Below are positions 49,203 to 64,000 of a stretch of 64,000 nucleotides of DNA, in pieces; the first letter of the stretch is position 1; each line of letters opens with the position of its first letter. The position numbers and the translations under genes were made by a program. The stretch is taken from assembly GCF_015832195.1 (NCBI RefSeq), contig NC_052018.1, positions 52,885,666-52,949,665 of the forward strand. The letters run 5' to 3'. This stretch comes from Motacilla alba alba (lineage: Eukaryota; Chordata; Aves; Passeriformes; Motacillidae). The notes beneath the pieces are model-generated. The model was given only the letters and a program-made list of their open reading frames with translations, did not search any database and was not told the DNA's origin.

Positions 49203-51491
49203 GCTTCAGGGACTGAAATATGAAAGAGCCTGTTTCTTCTGCACATTCAAATACATGCCAGAGTACATTGGGGAAGATTTGCATTCCACTCAGAAATGTC
49301 ACTAACCATCAGAGGCAGAATTCATAAAGGCAAGAGAAAAACAGACAATGCTAGAAAATTGTCCTCAGGCTCTCCAAAGATAACCAACAGAATACAGCTG
49401 ATAGAGCAGGAAGCCTCTGGAAGGTTTTTAATCATTGGTATCATACTGCAAAGGGAAGAACAGATCTGAGATCAGGACCCACTGCATAGTCCAGCAGATC
49501 TGCTTACCAACAGGCGTTGGTAAGTCTTTGTAAGTCTAACTCATTTGGCAGGCTGATTCATATCCATTACTTCAGCATAGATAAACTGAGAGAAGTGCTT
49601 CTAGAGGAGGACGAGAGCACAGATACCCTGAGCTACCTGCTGAATCTCCCTTTATCCCACCAATGATAGTAGTTTGAAGCCGGAAGAGGGACTTAAATCC
49701 TGAACAATTCCTAAATTTAGAGAGAGGTCTAAATCTCCACCTGTTTCTTGATCATGCAGGGAACATTTGGAAAGAACAGAAATACACACAAGCTCAGGTG
49801 AACTGGACTGCATGGGTCACAGCATCCTAAAATAAGCTTTGGTGTTAGCACTTATCTGGTAAGGTAATGCCAAGTGATTTTACAGGAACTGCTGCTCTAT
49901 AATGCTGCAGGTTTTACAAGAAGATTAAATGTGCTGTCATTTCTCTCACTTCACATTCACCAATGTCAACTTTCTCCTTCACAGGGAAATTGGGATTTGG
50001 CCCTGCCTGCAAAGGAACTCCCTAATGTCCCAAAGTAGGTAGACAAAGGGAAAAAGTATGAGGACTTTTGTCACTAACTTCTCAAGTGATAGCCATGTTT
50101 TGACGCTTGTAATGCAAGCCAATGAGAAAAATATTACCAAGAAAAAGGCCTGTCTAACAGGGAACATGTATGATTATAACCACGGTGTTCAACCTCAGAG
50201 TGTGCAATAGATTTGGTTTGCCTTTCTTTCCCCAAAAGCATCAGCAATCAATCAGGTCAGAATGAGAAAGAGCTAACAGGGCCTTTATTTTTGTAGATCA
50301 TTAAAAATGACCCAAGGGACCAATTTTCTGTACTTTTGCTCAGTTTCCTTTTAATTCCAGTCATTAAGAATGAGATACACATAGCTGTAGGGTCAGACAA
50401 TGAACAATATTCTCCTCTTGCTTGTGTCGATGGGTTCTGTTAAAGCAGAACTGGAATAAATGAGAGGAACATGCCTGACTTCTCTTGGCAGCTTTACTCA
50501 AGCACACATGAAACTAAAATCCTTTCTCAGTGAAAAGGACCTCAAATGAAACCTGAAGTGACTGAATTAAATTGCATTATAACCCTGCAGAGGTCAGCAG
50601 GTCAAATTCAAATTTGGGGCAAGCAGTGGTAATGAAGTTGCCCTCTTTGTCGCAGGGCTCTATCTAAACTCAAGTATATTGTTAATAAGTGGTATAAGCT
50701 TTTTTTATATCAGTGATATCTAACTAAATTTTAACTGTTCACTAACTGAACTGAAGTACTAGGAAATGACCTGGACATACATCTGCAAAGGTACAAACAG
50801 AAATACTATACCTCTGCAAATATAAATCTGTGTGGCTTAAGGAGGCAATAGTTTTACATTGATATTTTCATTGGTAAAAAAAACAATAGAAGAAAATGCA
50901 TCTGTTGAGTTACCAAATGGGTCTTTCTCAGCTGTGCATGCTTCCACACGCAGTACAGCCTACATACAAAGAGATCCATCTGCACATGGAAGTCTATTTA
51001 TTTTAAAGTCTATTTATTTAACCAAACCTCAGATTAATAAATCACACTCTGCCTGCTGAATGCTGCAACATCAGTGAGCCCTGAAATGATCTGTAGACTT
51101 GGCCATTTGGGTGAATGCACTGGTCATGAGTCAGATCTGATAAGGTAATCCTCTGCTTGCCTGCAAATTGTCATACAAGAATCTCCTAAGTGTCTATCAT
51201 GTTGTGCTAAAGGCTGATACCAAGGGTGGGGAGACAAACATACAAAAAAAATCATGTCTTATTTATGTATCTCTGATGATGGAAATATAAAATATTACCT
51301 CTATCAAACAACTGTAGCTTTCTTCTTCCCCCCTTCTAGTCTTTTAGTAAAAAAAGAAAGGAATTGTAGCTGATATATTTTAATTCTATTTGGAAGTTTT
51401 CTGTAGAATTCCTTCATTTCATAGTTCAGGGCTGTCATCAAAATCACACCTATTAATTTGACCCAAACACACAAACACATGCACTATTTTT
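49203..51491. other. Unique non-coding DNA, no gene seen
   Basis: No gene, RNA or transposon recognised. Frames are under 70 codons. Confidence 0.5.
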
Positions 51492-51572
51492 GAGAAGGGA
51501 GAGGAAAGAAAGGAAAAGAAGATAAGGAGATGGAGACAGAAAAAGAGGAGGCAGGAAATAAAACTAGAAGAC
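51492..51572 (+). repeat. Purine-rich tract
   Basis: Nearly all A and G over about 80 bp, irregular GAGGAAAG/GAAAAGAAG units, with no strict period. Confidence 0.75.
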
Positions 51573-53399
51573 AGCTTTAAACATTCCTAATCCACCTCAC
51601 CCACAGTGCCCCTTCCTTCCCCATGCGGCATTTGCGATCTCTAGTTCCTGCTGAAAACTGATTCCAAGCCTGCTTCATTTGGCCATGTGAATCATGTCAA
51701 ATCTCTTTTGGACACATTAATCTCTGTAGAAACTGTGCCTTGCTGGCAAGCACAACAATGCAGACCACTCCTTCACAAAAAGCAGTGGAATAAATGTGCT
51801 GGGACCAATATGAAAACAGACCTGAACAGTACCCCGTGTGCATGGGCATCATCATCTTTGGCTGTATGGAGCACACTGCTGTTTCAGGAGCTGTTTATTT
51901 TATTATTGCACTCCTGGAATGACAGTTGAAAACAGTGAGTTGAATGTAGTGGTCCAGAACTCTTTCTTAGCACTGCTTTGCCAACCATCAAGCACCAGTT
52001 ATCTCTGCCCTGAAAAACTCTCTACAGCTTAGTAGGAACCATGGCTGCAAAATGATGTGTCCAAAATTCTAAAAAATAAAAAAAAAAAAAAAAATTCTTT
52101 TACTAATAGCAAGGTCAAGGACCATTCCTTGACAACATGAAGCAGTCATGAAGAGACTCTTACTGCTCTAATAATAGCTGTTATGTTGTTCCGGATGCTC
52201 CCAGACACTCATCTGGTTTCCTGTTCCATTTTTACCTATGACTCGATGTTGAAATCTCTAAAGGCGGTGTAAATATCCAGTGGGCTCTGATTCTGTTTCC
52301 TAAATTCTAGTTAACATGTTTCAAAAAGAGTTGTGTAAGCTGACCTAGTTATAGAGCATGATATGTGATCTCTCTCCCTCTTCTCTTTTTTATTTATTCA
52401 AAGAAATACAGTGAGGGTTCATCTGTGTAACTTGCCAAGCATCCTCAGAAATGAAATAGTGATGACACACCAAGGAATTTGAAAACACTCAGAGCTGTCT
52501 TATTCTGAGGTAGAAATCAAACTTAAATTGATCCTGAAAGGAGATAAAGCCTCTGAAAATGTTTGGGGTTTTCCTGATCAAACAGAATTCCCGCTTCACA
52601 TAGAGAAATAAAATATTACTCAAGTCACAGATTTTAAAAAAAACGTTGTTTTCTACAGAAACTGGTGGAGGAACAGTATAACTTGCTGGCTTAGCAGTGC
52701 TATTCTAAGCCATTCATGTTACATGTTAGATTTTTGGCAATAATTGACCTGCTGTGAGTCTCCTGGGAAGTGATAAGTTTGCCCACTTCCTTGTTTATCA
52801 AAAGATCAAAACTTTTATCTGAATTACTATCATATATACTTTAAAATCCAGTCTGTTGTGTTAATTAGTTGTGTAATCACATCTAACACTTTTGGGGATG
52901 GAGTAGAACGGGATTTACTTGGTAGGTGAGAAAGGATCAAAGCAGTGCTCTAACAAATTATTATGGTAATTAGTGCTAGTCTTGTGGTTTATCTCCAGGG
53001 GGGCTTTTAATAGAAGCAGTGAGAGCTTGGGAAAACCTGTGTGCAGGATAAGCATGTACTTGAAGAAAAAAAAGCTTGCCAAGCTCACAGGGCAGTCTGG
53101 CAGGGGGACTGGAGATGAGTGGCATGAGAGGAAATTGAAAGGCATATCAGGTAGTGGAGGGGAGAAGTGATCTGAGTGTGCTACACAGTTTCCAAGATGC
53201 AAGAGACCTGCTGCATCCCTGTGTCCCCCTTCAGCCTTGAAAAAAAAGCTGTAATAACCCTTAGATTTGTTGAGTCTTAGCCAACAGACCAGCTGTTGCT
53301 GGGCATAAATGTCAGAGATGGACAGTAGTCTTCTGCAGTGTGGCTCCATGAGTTGGGGAATACGGAAAGTGTAGGTGTCAGTGTGTAGGCCCCCCACAA
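51573..53399. other. Unique non-coding DNA, no gene seen
   Basis: Includes an interrupted poly(A) stretch at about 52072-52094. A 160-codon minus-strand frame (52915-53397) has no recognisable domain and includes a Phe run from a poly(A) tract, so I do not call it. Confidence 0.45.
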
Positions 53400-53849
53400 A
53401 TGTTTTTCCTCGGGGTGTTACCCAAAAGAGGTCCAGATGTGACCATCAGTGCAGGGAGCATGCAAAGACAGGGTAGGAACAGACTTTGCCACCAGCCTGT
53501 GTTCTGATGGTCTTTACTCCCCATAGGGAGTAATAAAAGCCCTGGGTGATCCTTGCATTTGCACCCCAGACTCCTAATTCAATGCCTAATTGTTCCCCAG
53601 TCTAATTAATCCATAGGGATACGTGTGGGCAGGGCTCCAGTCCTTTTCATGCTACCGCTTGTTTTATTGTGGGGTCTGTAGAGGTCCCCTGAGATGACCC
53701 TCTTAGTGAGAAAAATAGCTCTTATAGCTCCCAAGGGGAAGGAGGCTGATGTTGCTCTCTCCTTTTGGAAGGGCAGTGATAATGCTGGTGACAAGGACAA
53801 TCCTGTGAGGTCTACTCGGGCTGGCCTGCTGCCAAGACAGCAATCTGCC
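53400..53849. other. Non-coding DNA leading into a CpG cluster
   Basis: Base composition becomes more balanced than in the preceding 10 kb. No gene recognised. Confidence 0.4.
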
Positions 53850-53890
53850 CGCCACCGCAGCCTCGGCAGCCGGCCGGGCGACGGTGCCGC
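53850..53890. promoter_or_regulatory. Small CpG cluster, candidate regulatory site
   Basis: About eight CpG within 41 bp (within CCGCCACCGCAGCC, GCAGCCGGCCGGGCGACGG and TGCCGCTG), while CpG is scarce in nearly all of the window. It is far below CpG-island length. Flanking sequence to about 54130 is motif-rich and not obviously repetitive. A role as enhancer or minor promoter is inference only. Confidence 0.35.
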
Positions 53891-54559
53891 TGTCTGGCTG
53901 ACACCCCCCAGATTGGCAGGGCTCCTTTGCCAGCATGGAAACTGTCTCTAGTGAACAGCTCGTTATTAGTGCTCTACTTTTCGCAGCAATTAAGTCAAGA
54001 ACCATGGCACCTGTTCATCTCACCTCCCTTGCGGGAATTAACATGCCGTATGGGAAAGAGATTTGCACAGGGGTGGGGGCAGAGGGAGCGAGCTCCCTTG
54101 TGTCTGTTAAAGGCAAATAGCAATGCATCTGAGGTTCTTTGGGGAATAGCAGGCTTGATGAATTTACAAGAATTTTGAGGAGAACTGCTTTTACCCTGGG
54201 GGTGGTGAAAATGTCCCAGATAATTTGGTTTTAAGTAGATGTTCACTTTGTGTTGTTAATTCTCTCCCTAGCTGAGGAATACTTACGCCTGAGTGAAAAC
54301 CACTGAAGAGATCCTGACGACACCTCAAATCTCTCTGATAATGAGAATATAACTGCTTCAGTTTGAATGAACAATGTTTTAATCTATGCTGCTTGTATGT
54401 ACAAAGGCTCTGAAATGGACCTCGGGTTTGCCTAGGGATTTGCTGTGTGTATTTACTTAAGAAGTGAACCTGAAAAATGGCATAATTGTTCATCTTGCAA
54501 AGAATTACCTCATTCTGTCTAATCAACCTGACAGGACAAAACAAATCAACCTTTTAAAA

Positions 54560-55090
54560 AGATGTATTTTTTTTCCAGGAAGATGTGGATATTAAGACGG
54601 TATGTAGATGCTGTTGGTTCCAATTAAAATCAATATCTGTCCTGATTTGCGGCTGTTGTCTCTGTGACAGCGAGGGGGCTAGATAAGGGGACCCATCTGC
54701 TCAGCTTTCCCAAAGGGGCTCCAAACAAGTGAATGACCTGCAGTGTTTATTATTAAGTTTTCAAAGGGAAACTTGTTTTGGTCTAATTGAAGGAATAATA
54801 CGAGAGAGGTTATTTCTGGTCAGTTCCCTGCTGTTTTCACTCCAGAGAATATATTCCAGGTGTTAGCTAGGCAATGCTATGATACAGTATTGACTTTCTC
54901 TTGTGTTTAGGCATGCTGGTGCCAATGGACCAATAAACTGCAGTTATGAATGCAAAGCCAACTCTTTCAGAGGAACTTTTTGCTAACTATTTAGTAAGCC
55001 AGATGGTTAATGACTACATTAATTTTCAAAAGCTTCATTCCCCAGGAGCGAAGTAATTGTAATTTTTCAACACCCTTGTCCTTCTTCTTC
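54560..55090. other. Candidate conserved non-coding element
   Basis: The stretch lacks repeats and is dense in transcription-factor-like words: TTAATGAC, CATTAATTTTC and GTAATTGTAAT near 55005-55062, and GCTAGATAAGG (GATA-type) near 54679. It looks like a developmental enhancer or similar conserved element, but no second genome was compared, so conservation is a guess from texture. Confidence 0.3.
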
Positions 55091-56041
55091 ATCTATTTTA
55101 TTTTGCTTCTTTTCTTTTGCACTGTTAACAAAAGATTGGTTGTGAGAGACTGCTGTTTTGTATCACATTTTTTGTAGCTAACAGTTCTTTCCCCTTCTTA
55201 TGACAACAGATTTCATGGGTAAAGTCTAAATAAAAAAGAAAAATACAGACCTATAATTTTCATGTGGAATATGATAGATAAACCTTATTCTTTAAAATAG
55301 CATATGATGTCATCCTTGGATCATGCATGTGTTAGATACTGTGTGTATGTGTCTTTAGACAAGCAAACAGAAAAAGCAACGGCTGTGCAGAGCAGTGACT
55401 CAGCCCAAGTCTGGAAAATGAAACAGCAACAGGCTCTGACTTTATGTCTTCAGGCTGGGTCGTCCAGATAGTGGAGTAATATACTCAGGAAAGTAATCTC
55501 AGCCTACAAATTATTTTGTTTTACATTAATTGCTGGGAAGAACAAGGTTTTTCAATTTGGTTGCTGGACTAAACAGCTAGACAAAGATTTTCAGTTCTGG
55601 TGGAATTTAAATTTAAAAATCTTAGTAGTTTTTTTTTTTTAAACCCTAAACCCACCTTTGAAGACACTTAAAAATGTTTTGTTTGACCTTGGTTGTTTTT
55701 TTTTCTTTTAGAATACTTTTTTTTGTATATTAAAGGGGGGGAAAAAGCTAGCATTTAAAATAATATCTTCTGACTTCTAAAAATTCCTTCTCACTTTTCA
55801 AAAGTAATCCTGCATCCTTTTATTTGGGATTCTGCATACCTTAAATGAATGTGATTTGATTTTTAAAATGTGCTTGAGTCTTGCATCAGGTTCAAAATAC
55901 GTGTAATGTGGGCTGCAAAAAAAAGAGTGAATTCTCTGCAGAGGAAGAATTTATATTTTATTAATAAGAATTTGATTATAATTAAATTTATATAAACAGT
56001 AGAACAAGACATTATTTTTGTAGTAATAGTAAATGTATCTT

Positions 56042-56044
<3 letters not shown>
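55091..56044. other. Non-coding DNA with an AP-1/MAF-type site
   Basis: No gene. TGACTCAGC at 55396-55404 is a textbook AP-1/MAF half-site word. The 3' part (55620-56040) is AT-rich with several T runs. Confidence 0.4.

Positions 56045-56106
<62 letters not shown>
56045..56106. repeat. (AT)n dinucleotide microsatellite
   Basis: About 31 uninterrupted AT units. The sequence is self-complementary and can extrude as a cruciform. Confidence 0.97.
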
Positions 56107-56109
<3 letters not shown>

Positions 56110-56820
56110 GTCATCCTAAAGCCATTTAGGAACTTTAGGAACTTGGGTTTCTGGTGTTTTGTCACTGGGAAAACAGATGATCAAGACACAAAACTGCAGA
56201 AGAACATGTTGTTATCTCCTGTCTGTCCTATATCTTCAGTTCCAAAACCAAAACTGAGACTTCAGTCCTGTCTTTAATTGTTTGACTTTGAACCCATCTA
56301 TCAGCCCCACAGCCACTCAAGAAAGCGCAGAAAGCAGTGGGTTGTAGACAACTGAGGGAAGATGTTCTCATTGTCTCTTGGTGACACTTCTCCCTGTAGT
56401 CGCTGAAGCAGCGACTGGAATCCACGTCCAGCCCTTCTGTGGGTAAGGTCATCCTGGGCGAGAGCAGCCACCCATGAGCTGTTGGGTGAAACAGAGATGC
56501 CAACGTCTCCTTCTTCTCCAGTGGGGTGGTGAATCTTGGGTTTTGTTTCCTCTGCTTTTAATTTCACTTCAAACCAGCTTCCACCCTCCTTTCTCTTTTT
56601 TTATGTGGGTGCCAAGCTGAAAACTTTGTTGTTCACACAGACCAAACTCAGCTGCTAAATCTAACCCATTAAATTGTTTTAGTTCTTTATTAGAGGGTGG
56701 GGGTGTGGGTCTGTGTAAAGATTCTTTTGGCTTTTAAGCGGCGTTTTTCTTGAACCAAGCATGTTGCACTGCACCAAAAAGTCTTTACTAATCAAGAAAA
56801 AAATTCCCTAATTCTCAGCT
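56107..56820. other. Non-coding DNA, no gene seen
   Basis: More balanced base composition than average. Minus-strand frames of 88-91 codons at 56228-56567 overlap in different phases and have no domain. Confidence 0.45.
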
Positions 56821-57250
56821 GTGCTAGTGTGAGGAGATGGGGAGAAGCTGTGATCCGGGGCCAGCCATTGTTTCGGAGCAGAATGCTGAGGTGATTGACA
56901 GTTGCAAATTAATGGGAACGATTTTTAGACAGGGCTTGTCACATGAGGGCCTGGCCATCCTGGACATGCTGTCTGTGCTTTAACTTTCTAATTCCATCTG
57001 GAGTTTAGACAAAGAGGCCTGGATGAATCCTGCTCTCTGTCCATTTGGCTGTCATCGTTTTGATTAACCTGATTCTTCAGCAGGAGCAAAAAGTAGTTGG
57101 CTTCAGTCCACGCAGACATCAGGAAAATAGCTGCTGTAATGGCCCGATGATCTCCATACAAGAGATCCTGGGGCTAATCTGCTTTTTTTCCTATGTCTAA
57201 TTAAAAACTTCTTTTCCTGTTTACATTAACAATTTTTACAATATTTTCAT
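56821..57250. other. Candidate conserved non-coding element
   Basis: Repeat-free and motif-dense: a SOX-type CCATTGTTT (56865-56873), TGACAG (56896-56901, MEIS/TGIF type), CAAATTAATGG (56905-56915, homeodomain type), GTCTAATTAAAA near 57195 and a forkhead-type TGTTTAC (57218-57224). It resembles a developmental enhancer; no cross-species comparison could be made. Confidence 0.3.
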
Positions 57251-57370
57251 TAAATAATTGCTTTTGGAACTGTGGGATGATCGGAAGGTTATTTTTTTCC
57301 AGCACAGGTGTTACATAAGTAGGGGTGAAATGGGAAAAAGAGAGCAGACATGGGAGGGGAAAATAGTTGT

Positions 57371-57607
57371 GGGAAGGAAGGAAGGAAGGAAGGAAGGAAG
57401 GAAGGAAGGAAGGAAGGAAGGAAGGAAGGAAGGAAGGAAGGAAGGAAGGAAGGAAGGAAGGAAGGAAGGAAGGAAGGAAGGAAGGAAGGAAGGAAGGAAG
57501 GAAGGAAGGAAGGAAGGAAGGAAGGAAGGAAGGAAGGAAGGAAGGAAGGAAGGAAGGAAGGAAGGAAGGAAGGAAGGAAGGAAGGAAGGAAGGAAGGAAG
57601 GAAGGGA
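57371..57607 (+). repeat. (GGAA)n tetranucleotide tract
   Basis: About 59 uninterrupted GGAA units over 237 bp. GGAA is the core recognised by ETS-family factors. The plus strand is pure purine, so triplex formation is possible. All long frames here are repeat artefacts. Confidence 0.98.
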
Positions 57608-59927
<2,320 letters not shown>

Positions 59928-59957
59928 GAACACAGTTTAGAACACAGTTTAGAACAC
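59928..59957. repeat. 12-bp tandem repeat, 2.5 copies
   Basis: GAACACAGTTTA occurs twice in tandem followed by GAACACA. Confidence 0.85.
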
Positions 59958-62499
59958 ACCACACATGTGAGGGAAGTTTACCATCAGATCTCTCTTCTAT
60001 GAACAGCTTTCATATTTCAGTAGTGTGCTGAAAAAAAAATTGGATCCAAACACCATTCAGATGTAAAAGTATTTGGGTTTGGGTCAAGACCACATTGCAA
60101 CATCCCCTTTCCCTGTGTGCTTCCACTGTCTGCAAAGTACCTGCTTCAGAACCCCACTGATGAACACTCCTGAGGTTTGGAAACCTTCACCTCCAGCTCC
60201 TAGCTGCAGCACATTGACCCAGACGTAATGTTGACACATACTTACATGAAGTTCACTGAACAATGCCACTTCATAAAAGTCCCATAAAGGTACAATCTTG
60301 TTCTCAGAGGAGATTTTATTTATAAAGACACAGAAAGCTGCCTGTGTGTGTGTGCATGTACTTTGTAAAAAGTCCATTAGCCAAGGTGTAAGTGAAATGA
60401 ATCTGACCTCTGTGTCATTAACATGCTGTCTGCAAAGGTGCTGCTTCAGAGCATTCCCAACCTCACCCCAAACCCTCAGTGAGAACTGAAAGCGAGAACA
60501 GAGTTAGAGGATGATTTTTTCTTCAGTGCATCAAGCAGTGTTTCGTCTGAGAAGAATAAGAGTAATGAAGTAGAAAAAAAATATAAAAAGACAACCCAGA
60601 CCCATGATAAATCTTGGGTTTTTTCCAAGTCTTACTGAAAGCTCTAGCCAAAAAGTAAGAAACAGTATCTGAAATGTTTGTGAGGGAAGGCGGCTGTGCC
60701 AGCACTCATCCCGCAACATCTGAGAGAAGAGAGAATTTTATATGTGATTGCCTTAGACTTCTTGTCATTATCAATTAAGCTTAGAAAGCTCATTTGATAT
60801 GCTCGGCCATTCTGCACACTTGCCAAAAAGGCAAGACTTCTCTACAGCTGCGACTCTGAAGAGCTCTGAAACATTGTGAGAAGTGAATGAATGTAGCCAG
60901 TGAGGTGATACTGGATGCACTGAATTTCCCTGGAGGAAAACCACTTTGGATGGTGGCCCAGAGCTGGCACTTGGTGCACATCATCGTGTGGTGCTTGTCA
61001 CTTGTAAATTCTCGTGCTTCCTATGAGTACAAAGCAGTCTGGTAACAAACTGATCTTTTGCTGCATCTTCTCCTCTAGCATGATCCTTTAGCACTGTAGA
61101 TATACAAACCAGCCCTGTTATGTGTGACTTATATCTCAATTTCATGCCAAGATGTTTTACATACCAGGTAACAGTCACTGAGGAAGCAGTGGCAGCTTCA
61201 AATTTGGCTTTTGTTCAGTGGTTTTGTTAGTGAGAGCTAATTCCTGTGCTTTGAAGGTTCATAGGCAGCCCATGTACAGCTGCACTGTGCAGTCGGGGCG
61301 AGGTGCAAGCCACATGCTCACAAGCGCCGCTTTGCTTCACTCTCTCCTCGTCCCTCATGCTTCACCCTGCATGTACCCTGCACATGCTTTTAGCAAACCA
61401 CCTCATGAGGAGTCCAAAGCACTCTCTGACACCACTTTCAGTCCAGAAGGCAGCAAAGGATGCTGGTTTAGTATGCTTTACACAGAGGTCATATTTGACC
61501 TTTCTGTTGAACATAAATAATGTTGCCTGTTGCATGAGAAACGTTGAAGAGTGAGTTCCTCACAAGCTTTCCCATTGTAGCTAACCCTGTTTCATTCTAA
61601 TCAAAACTGACCTCTGTGAACATAAATGAAAAAAAAAAAAAAAGTTAAGACATCTTCTACCATATTCACAAACCCCATCCTGTAATGGTTAATTCACATC
61701 TTAGGTTACTCCAGCTTAGTCTCTTGAGCATAACCTATGTCTGACACTGTGAATCTTCTGTCAAGAGTTTGACAATACAGCTGAATTCTTAATTTGCTAA
61801 ATTCTGGATTAGCCTCACTTAGACTAAAAAAGAAAGAAACCCCCTTGAGGGGAAGACAAATCCCCTGTAGGTGAGTCCTCCAGGACTGCATATAGCTACA
61901 GCAGGAGGGAAGAAAAGGGTGGGAGGGATCAAATGGTGACTGAACTGCCTCCTGACACAAGGTGTGGGTATGTTCCACCAAGACAAACAACTAAGGGTAT
62001 TCCACAGATCCACCCCAGAAGAATGTCTCTCAATGTGAAGGCTGGCGGTAACAAAACACTTGTGTGAGGGGAATTTTCAGACTCTTCCTTTGGCAGCTTG
62101 CTGGGGGTGGAGGAGAGAGCAGCCCCTCCAGGCTTCTTTTAAGTAATTTCACTATGTTTCTGCCACTGAGATGAGTGGGGATTTTTGACCCAGAAACTCT
62201 GGAGCTAAGGAGGAATTCAGGATGCTGCAACTACATTTTCAGAAGGAAAATGTCCATTTTCAAGAGCCACCACCATCAGCAGCTCCCAACAAGGGACGAG
62301 CAGTAGACTCCTTTATTTTGGGCACTGTGTCTGGCTCTCCCCCAGAGCTGTGCCCGCCAGAGGGCACACAGATATTCCAGGAAGCATCCCTGCAAAGGTC
62401 ACCTTCCCAAAAGATGTGGTGACTGGTACCTAATGGTATTGGAGACTGAAGGCATAGGAAATTCAGTCTCAGTTCCAGACTTTGCAAGGAAAGTGATAT
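59958..62499. other. Non-coding DNA, no gene seen
   Basis: Contains a poly(A) run at about 61629-61643 and a few scattered CpG around 61292-61330. No gene, RNA or transposon recognised. Confidence 0.45.
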
Positions 62500-62760
62500 T
62501 CACTCCTCACAACACCTTTATCCCTCTTTGTTTTCCCTTTTTTATTTTTTTCCAGTTAATTGTAGGCCCCTGTGAGGCCTTTGGGTATAATCAAAAAAAC
62601 AGAGGCAGCGATGCCCCTGAATTAATTGATCCTTGAACTTTGTTAATACAAGTCTGATCTTGCATCAATTAAAACATCTGTTCCATTCATGTCCAGCCAG
62701 CATCTTCAGGGGCTGATCCAGTGGAGTATGTTCAGTCAGCCTCAGAATGAGCCTGAGCTG
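62500..62760. other. Candidate conserved non-coding element
   Basis: A repeat-free stretch with TGAATTAATTGATCC, CTTTGTTAATAC and CATCAATTAAAAC, closely spaced AT-rich homeodomain-like words in otherwise balanced sequence. Called on texture alone. Confidence 0.25.
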
Positions 62761-63640
62761 TGAACTCCAGAAACCCTATCCAAGATACGTAGGTCCTAAT
62801 ATAAAAAACGTGTGATGTGTTACCAGCAAGCTGCCTCCTCTCTGCTTTTTCCAGCCAACTGAGCAACAAGAGTAGAGATAAATTCCCTGTAGATAAATGT
62901 CAGTCATATTTTATAAATAGATAAATAGATTCAGCAATTCAAAGGGTCCTGCTTTTGAATGTGAATTTCTGAACATAGGTCCCGGCAACAGGATTTTGTG
63001 CTTAAACACTTGACCATTAAATCCCTAGAGAGATTGTGTTGCAAAGTGAAAGAAAGTGAAGCCATTGAAAAAATTACAACAATAACCAGCATCAGAATCA
63101 TCCCACTGTCTTTCCTTAAGATTGACTTACAGAATGTTGTTCATCTGAACTCTTCCACAAGCAGAAAGGGGAAAAAAAAAAAATGCTGCCAGCTTTATAT
63201 GTACTTTAGATCATCACAAACGGGCACTGCTACCACTATCTCTGTGCTGCCAGACTCTGTCCTGTGATTTAATGACCAAGTTAATGATCCCTTTTACATT
63301 TGCTTGGAAAAGTTAAACTTCCAGAGCCATTTGGGGCTAAGGAATTCATCACTCACAGTTACCTTCCAGAGCTCTGCTGATAATGAGCCAACCTGCACTG
63401 GGAACACATCAGTTTAAAGATGATCCTATCTACAGCTGGAAACCAAAGCACATGCAACTTCCCTGCCTTAACTGGTTTTAGAATATCATTCATGATTTTA
63501 GAATTTTGGCATTGTTTTTCTCATTAAAGAAGACAGTAACTATCATAAAATATCAAAAATCCAACATATTTAAATGTGAAGTAAAGAAAGTTTCCCTCTG
63601 AGCTGATAGTGAAAAATGCATATGATGAATATCTGTGTGT
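62761..63640. other. Non-coding DNA, no gene seen
   Basis: AT-rich sequence including short GATA/AAAT runs at 62915-62930 and a poly(A) run near 63171. No gene recognised. Confidence 0.45.
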
Positions 63641-64000
63641 GAAGAGAATAAGAAATGGGATTAATCTGCGAGAAACCAAGCAGTGCTTGCCTGCAGGCAA
63701 AATCTACTACCTGTGTGATTAGCTTGGAAAGCAAAAGGTCTGTGTCTGTGTTGTGACCCCCTCTGACACTAATGCATCGCGTGGAATAGGAAGATTAAAT
63801 TGTAAGAAGTAACTCCTTAAAAGGTATGGTGTCTGCATTTTGAGCATTTTTATTCAGAATCTGGCTTCTAAAGATGAATATGATTACTTCCTTTAGCTCA
63901 CATCAGAGATACAAGTAGAAAAGCCCAACTTCTAGCATCCCTGTGCTTCATCTTGCCTTCTTTTAGGGCTGATGCAGGAATGCTAACATGCTTCACCGTC
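63641..64000. other. Non-coding DNA, possibly conserved, runs off the window
   Basis: Repeat-free, with CCTGCAGGCAAAATC and a pair of CpG in GCATCGCGTGG (about 63774-63784). No coding signal. The right edge is cut by the window. Confidence 0.3.

Overview
The window looks like nuclear DNA from a passerine bird. The best evidence is a retroposon at 7856-7995 that joins a tRNA-Ile-derived head to a CR1-type tail, the architecture of the passerine TguSINE1 family. CR1 LINE fragments and a roughly 1.16 kb avian-type endogenous-retrovirus solo LTR (32741-33898) agree with this. Base composition is AT-rich and vertebrate-like, with CpG depleted almost everywhere.

I find no protein-coding gene, rRNA or functional tRNA. 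The open frames are short, or come from microsatellites, the tandem array or the LTR. None shows a recognisable domain or an exon with a convincing splice context. The window is best read as a gene desert or the inside of a very large intron.

Layout: 1-19.5 kb is unique non-coding DNA with a (TG)n tract, a TguSINE1-like copy, a 149 bp AAAGG-type pentanucleotide tract and a T/G-rich tract. 19.57-20.07 kb is GC-richer and ends in three short tandem duplications. 20395-24444 is the standout: five head-to-tail units of about 811 bp. Each unit is a dimer of two diverged monomers of about 370 bp (A and B). Every junction carries an identical, perfect 71-nt palindrome (two 34-nt arms around 3 nt), so each unit is bounded by inverted termini. 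The array begins on one arm and ends on the other, giving almost exactly five units.

24.4-41.7 kb holds CR1 fragments on both strands, a GC-richer patch at 29.94-30.37 kb and the minus-oriented solo LTR with its own 21-bp inverted repeat. 41.7-53.4 kb holds an old CR1-like coding remnant and (TG)n, (ATT)n and T/G-rich tracts. 53.8-64 kb has a small CpG cluster, several stretches that look like conserved non-coding regulatory DNA (motif-dense, inferred only), an (AT)n tract and a 360 bp GGAA/GAAA composite tract.

Since there are no genes, nothing can be said about pathways. The main biology is repeat evolution, possibly within a regulatory landscape around a distant gene.
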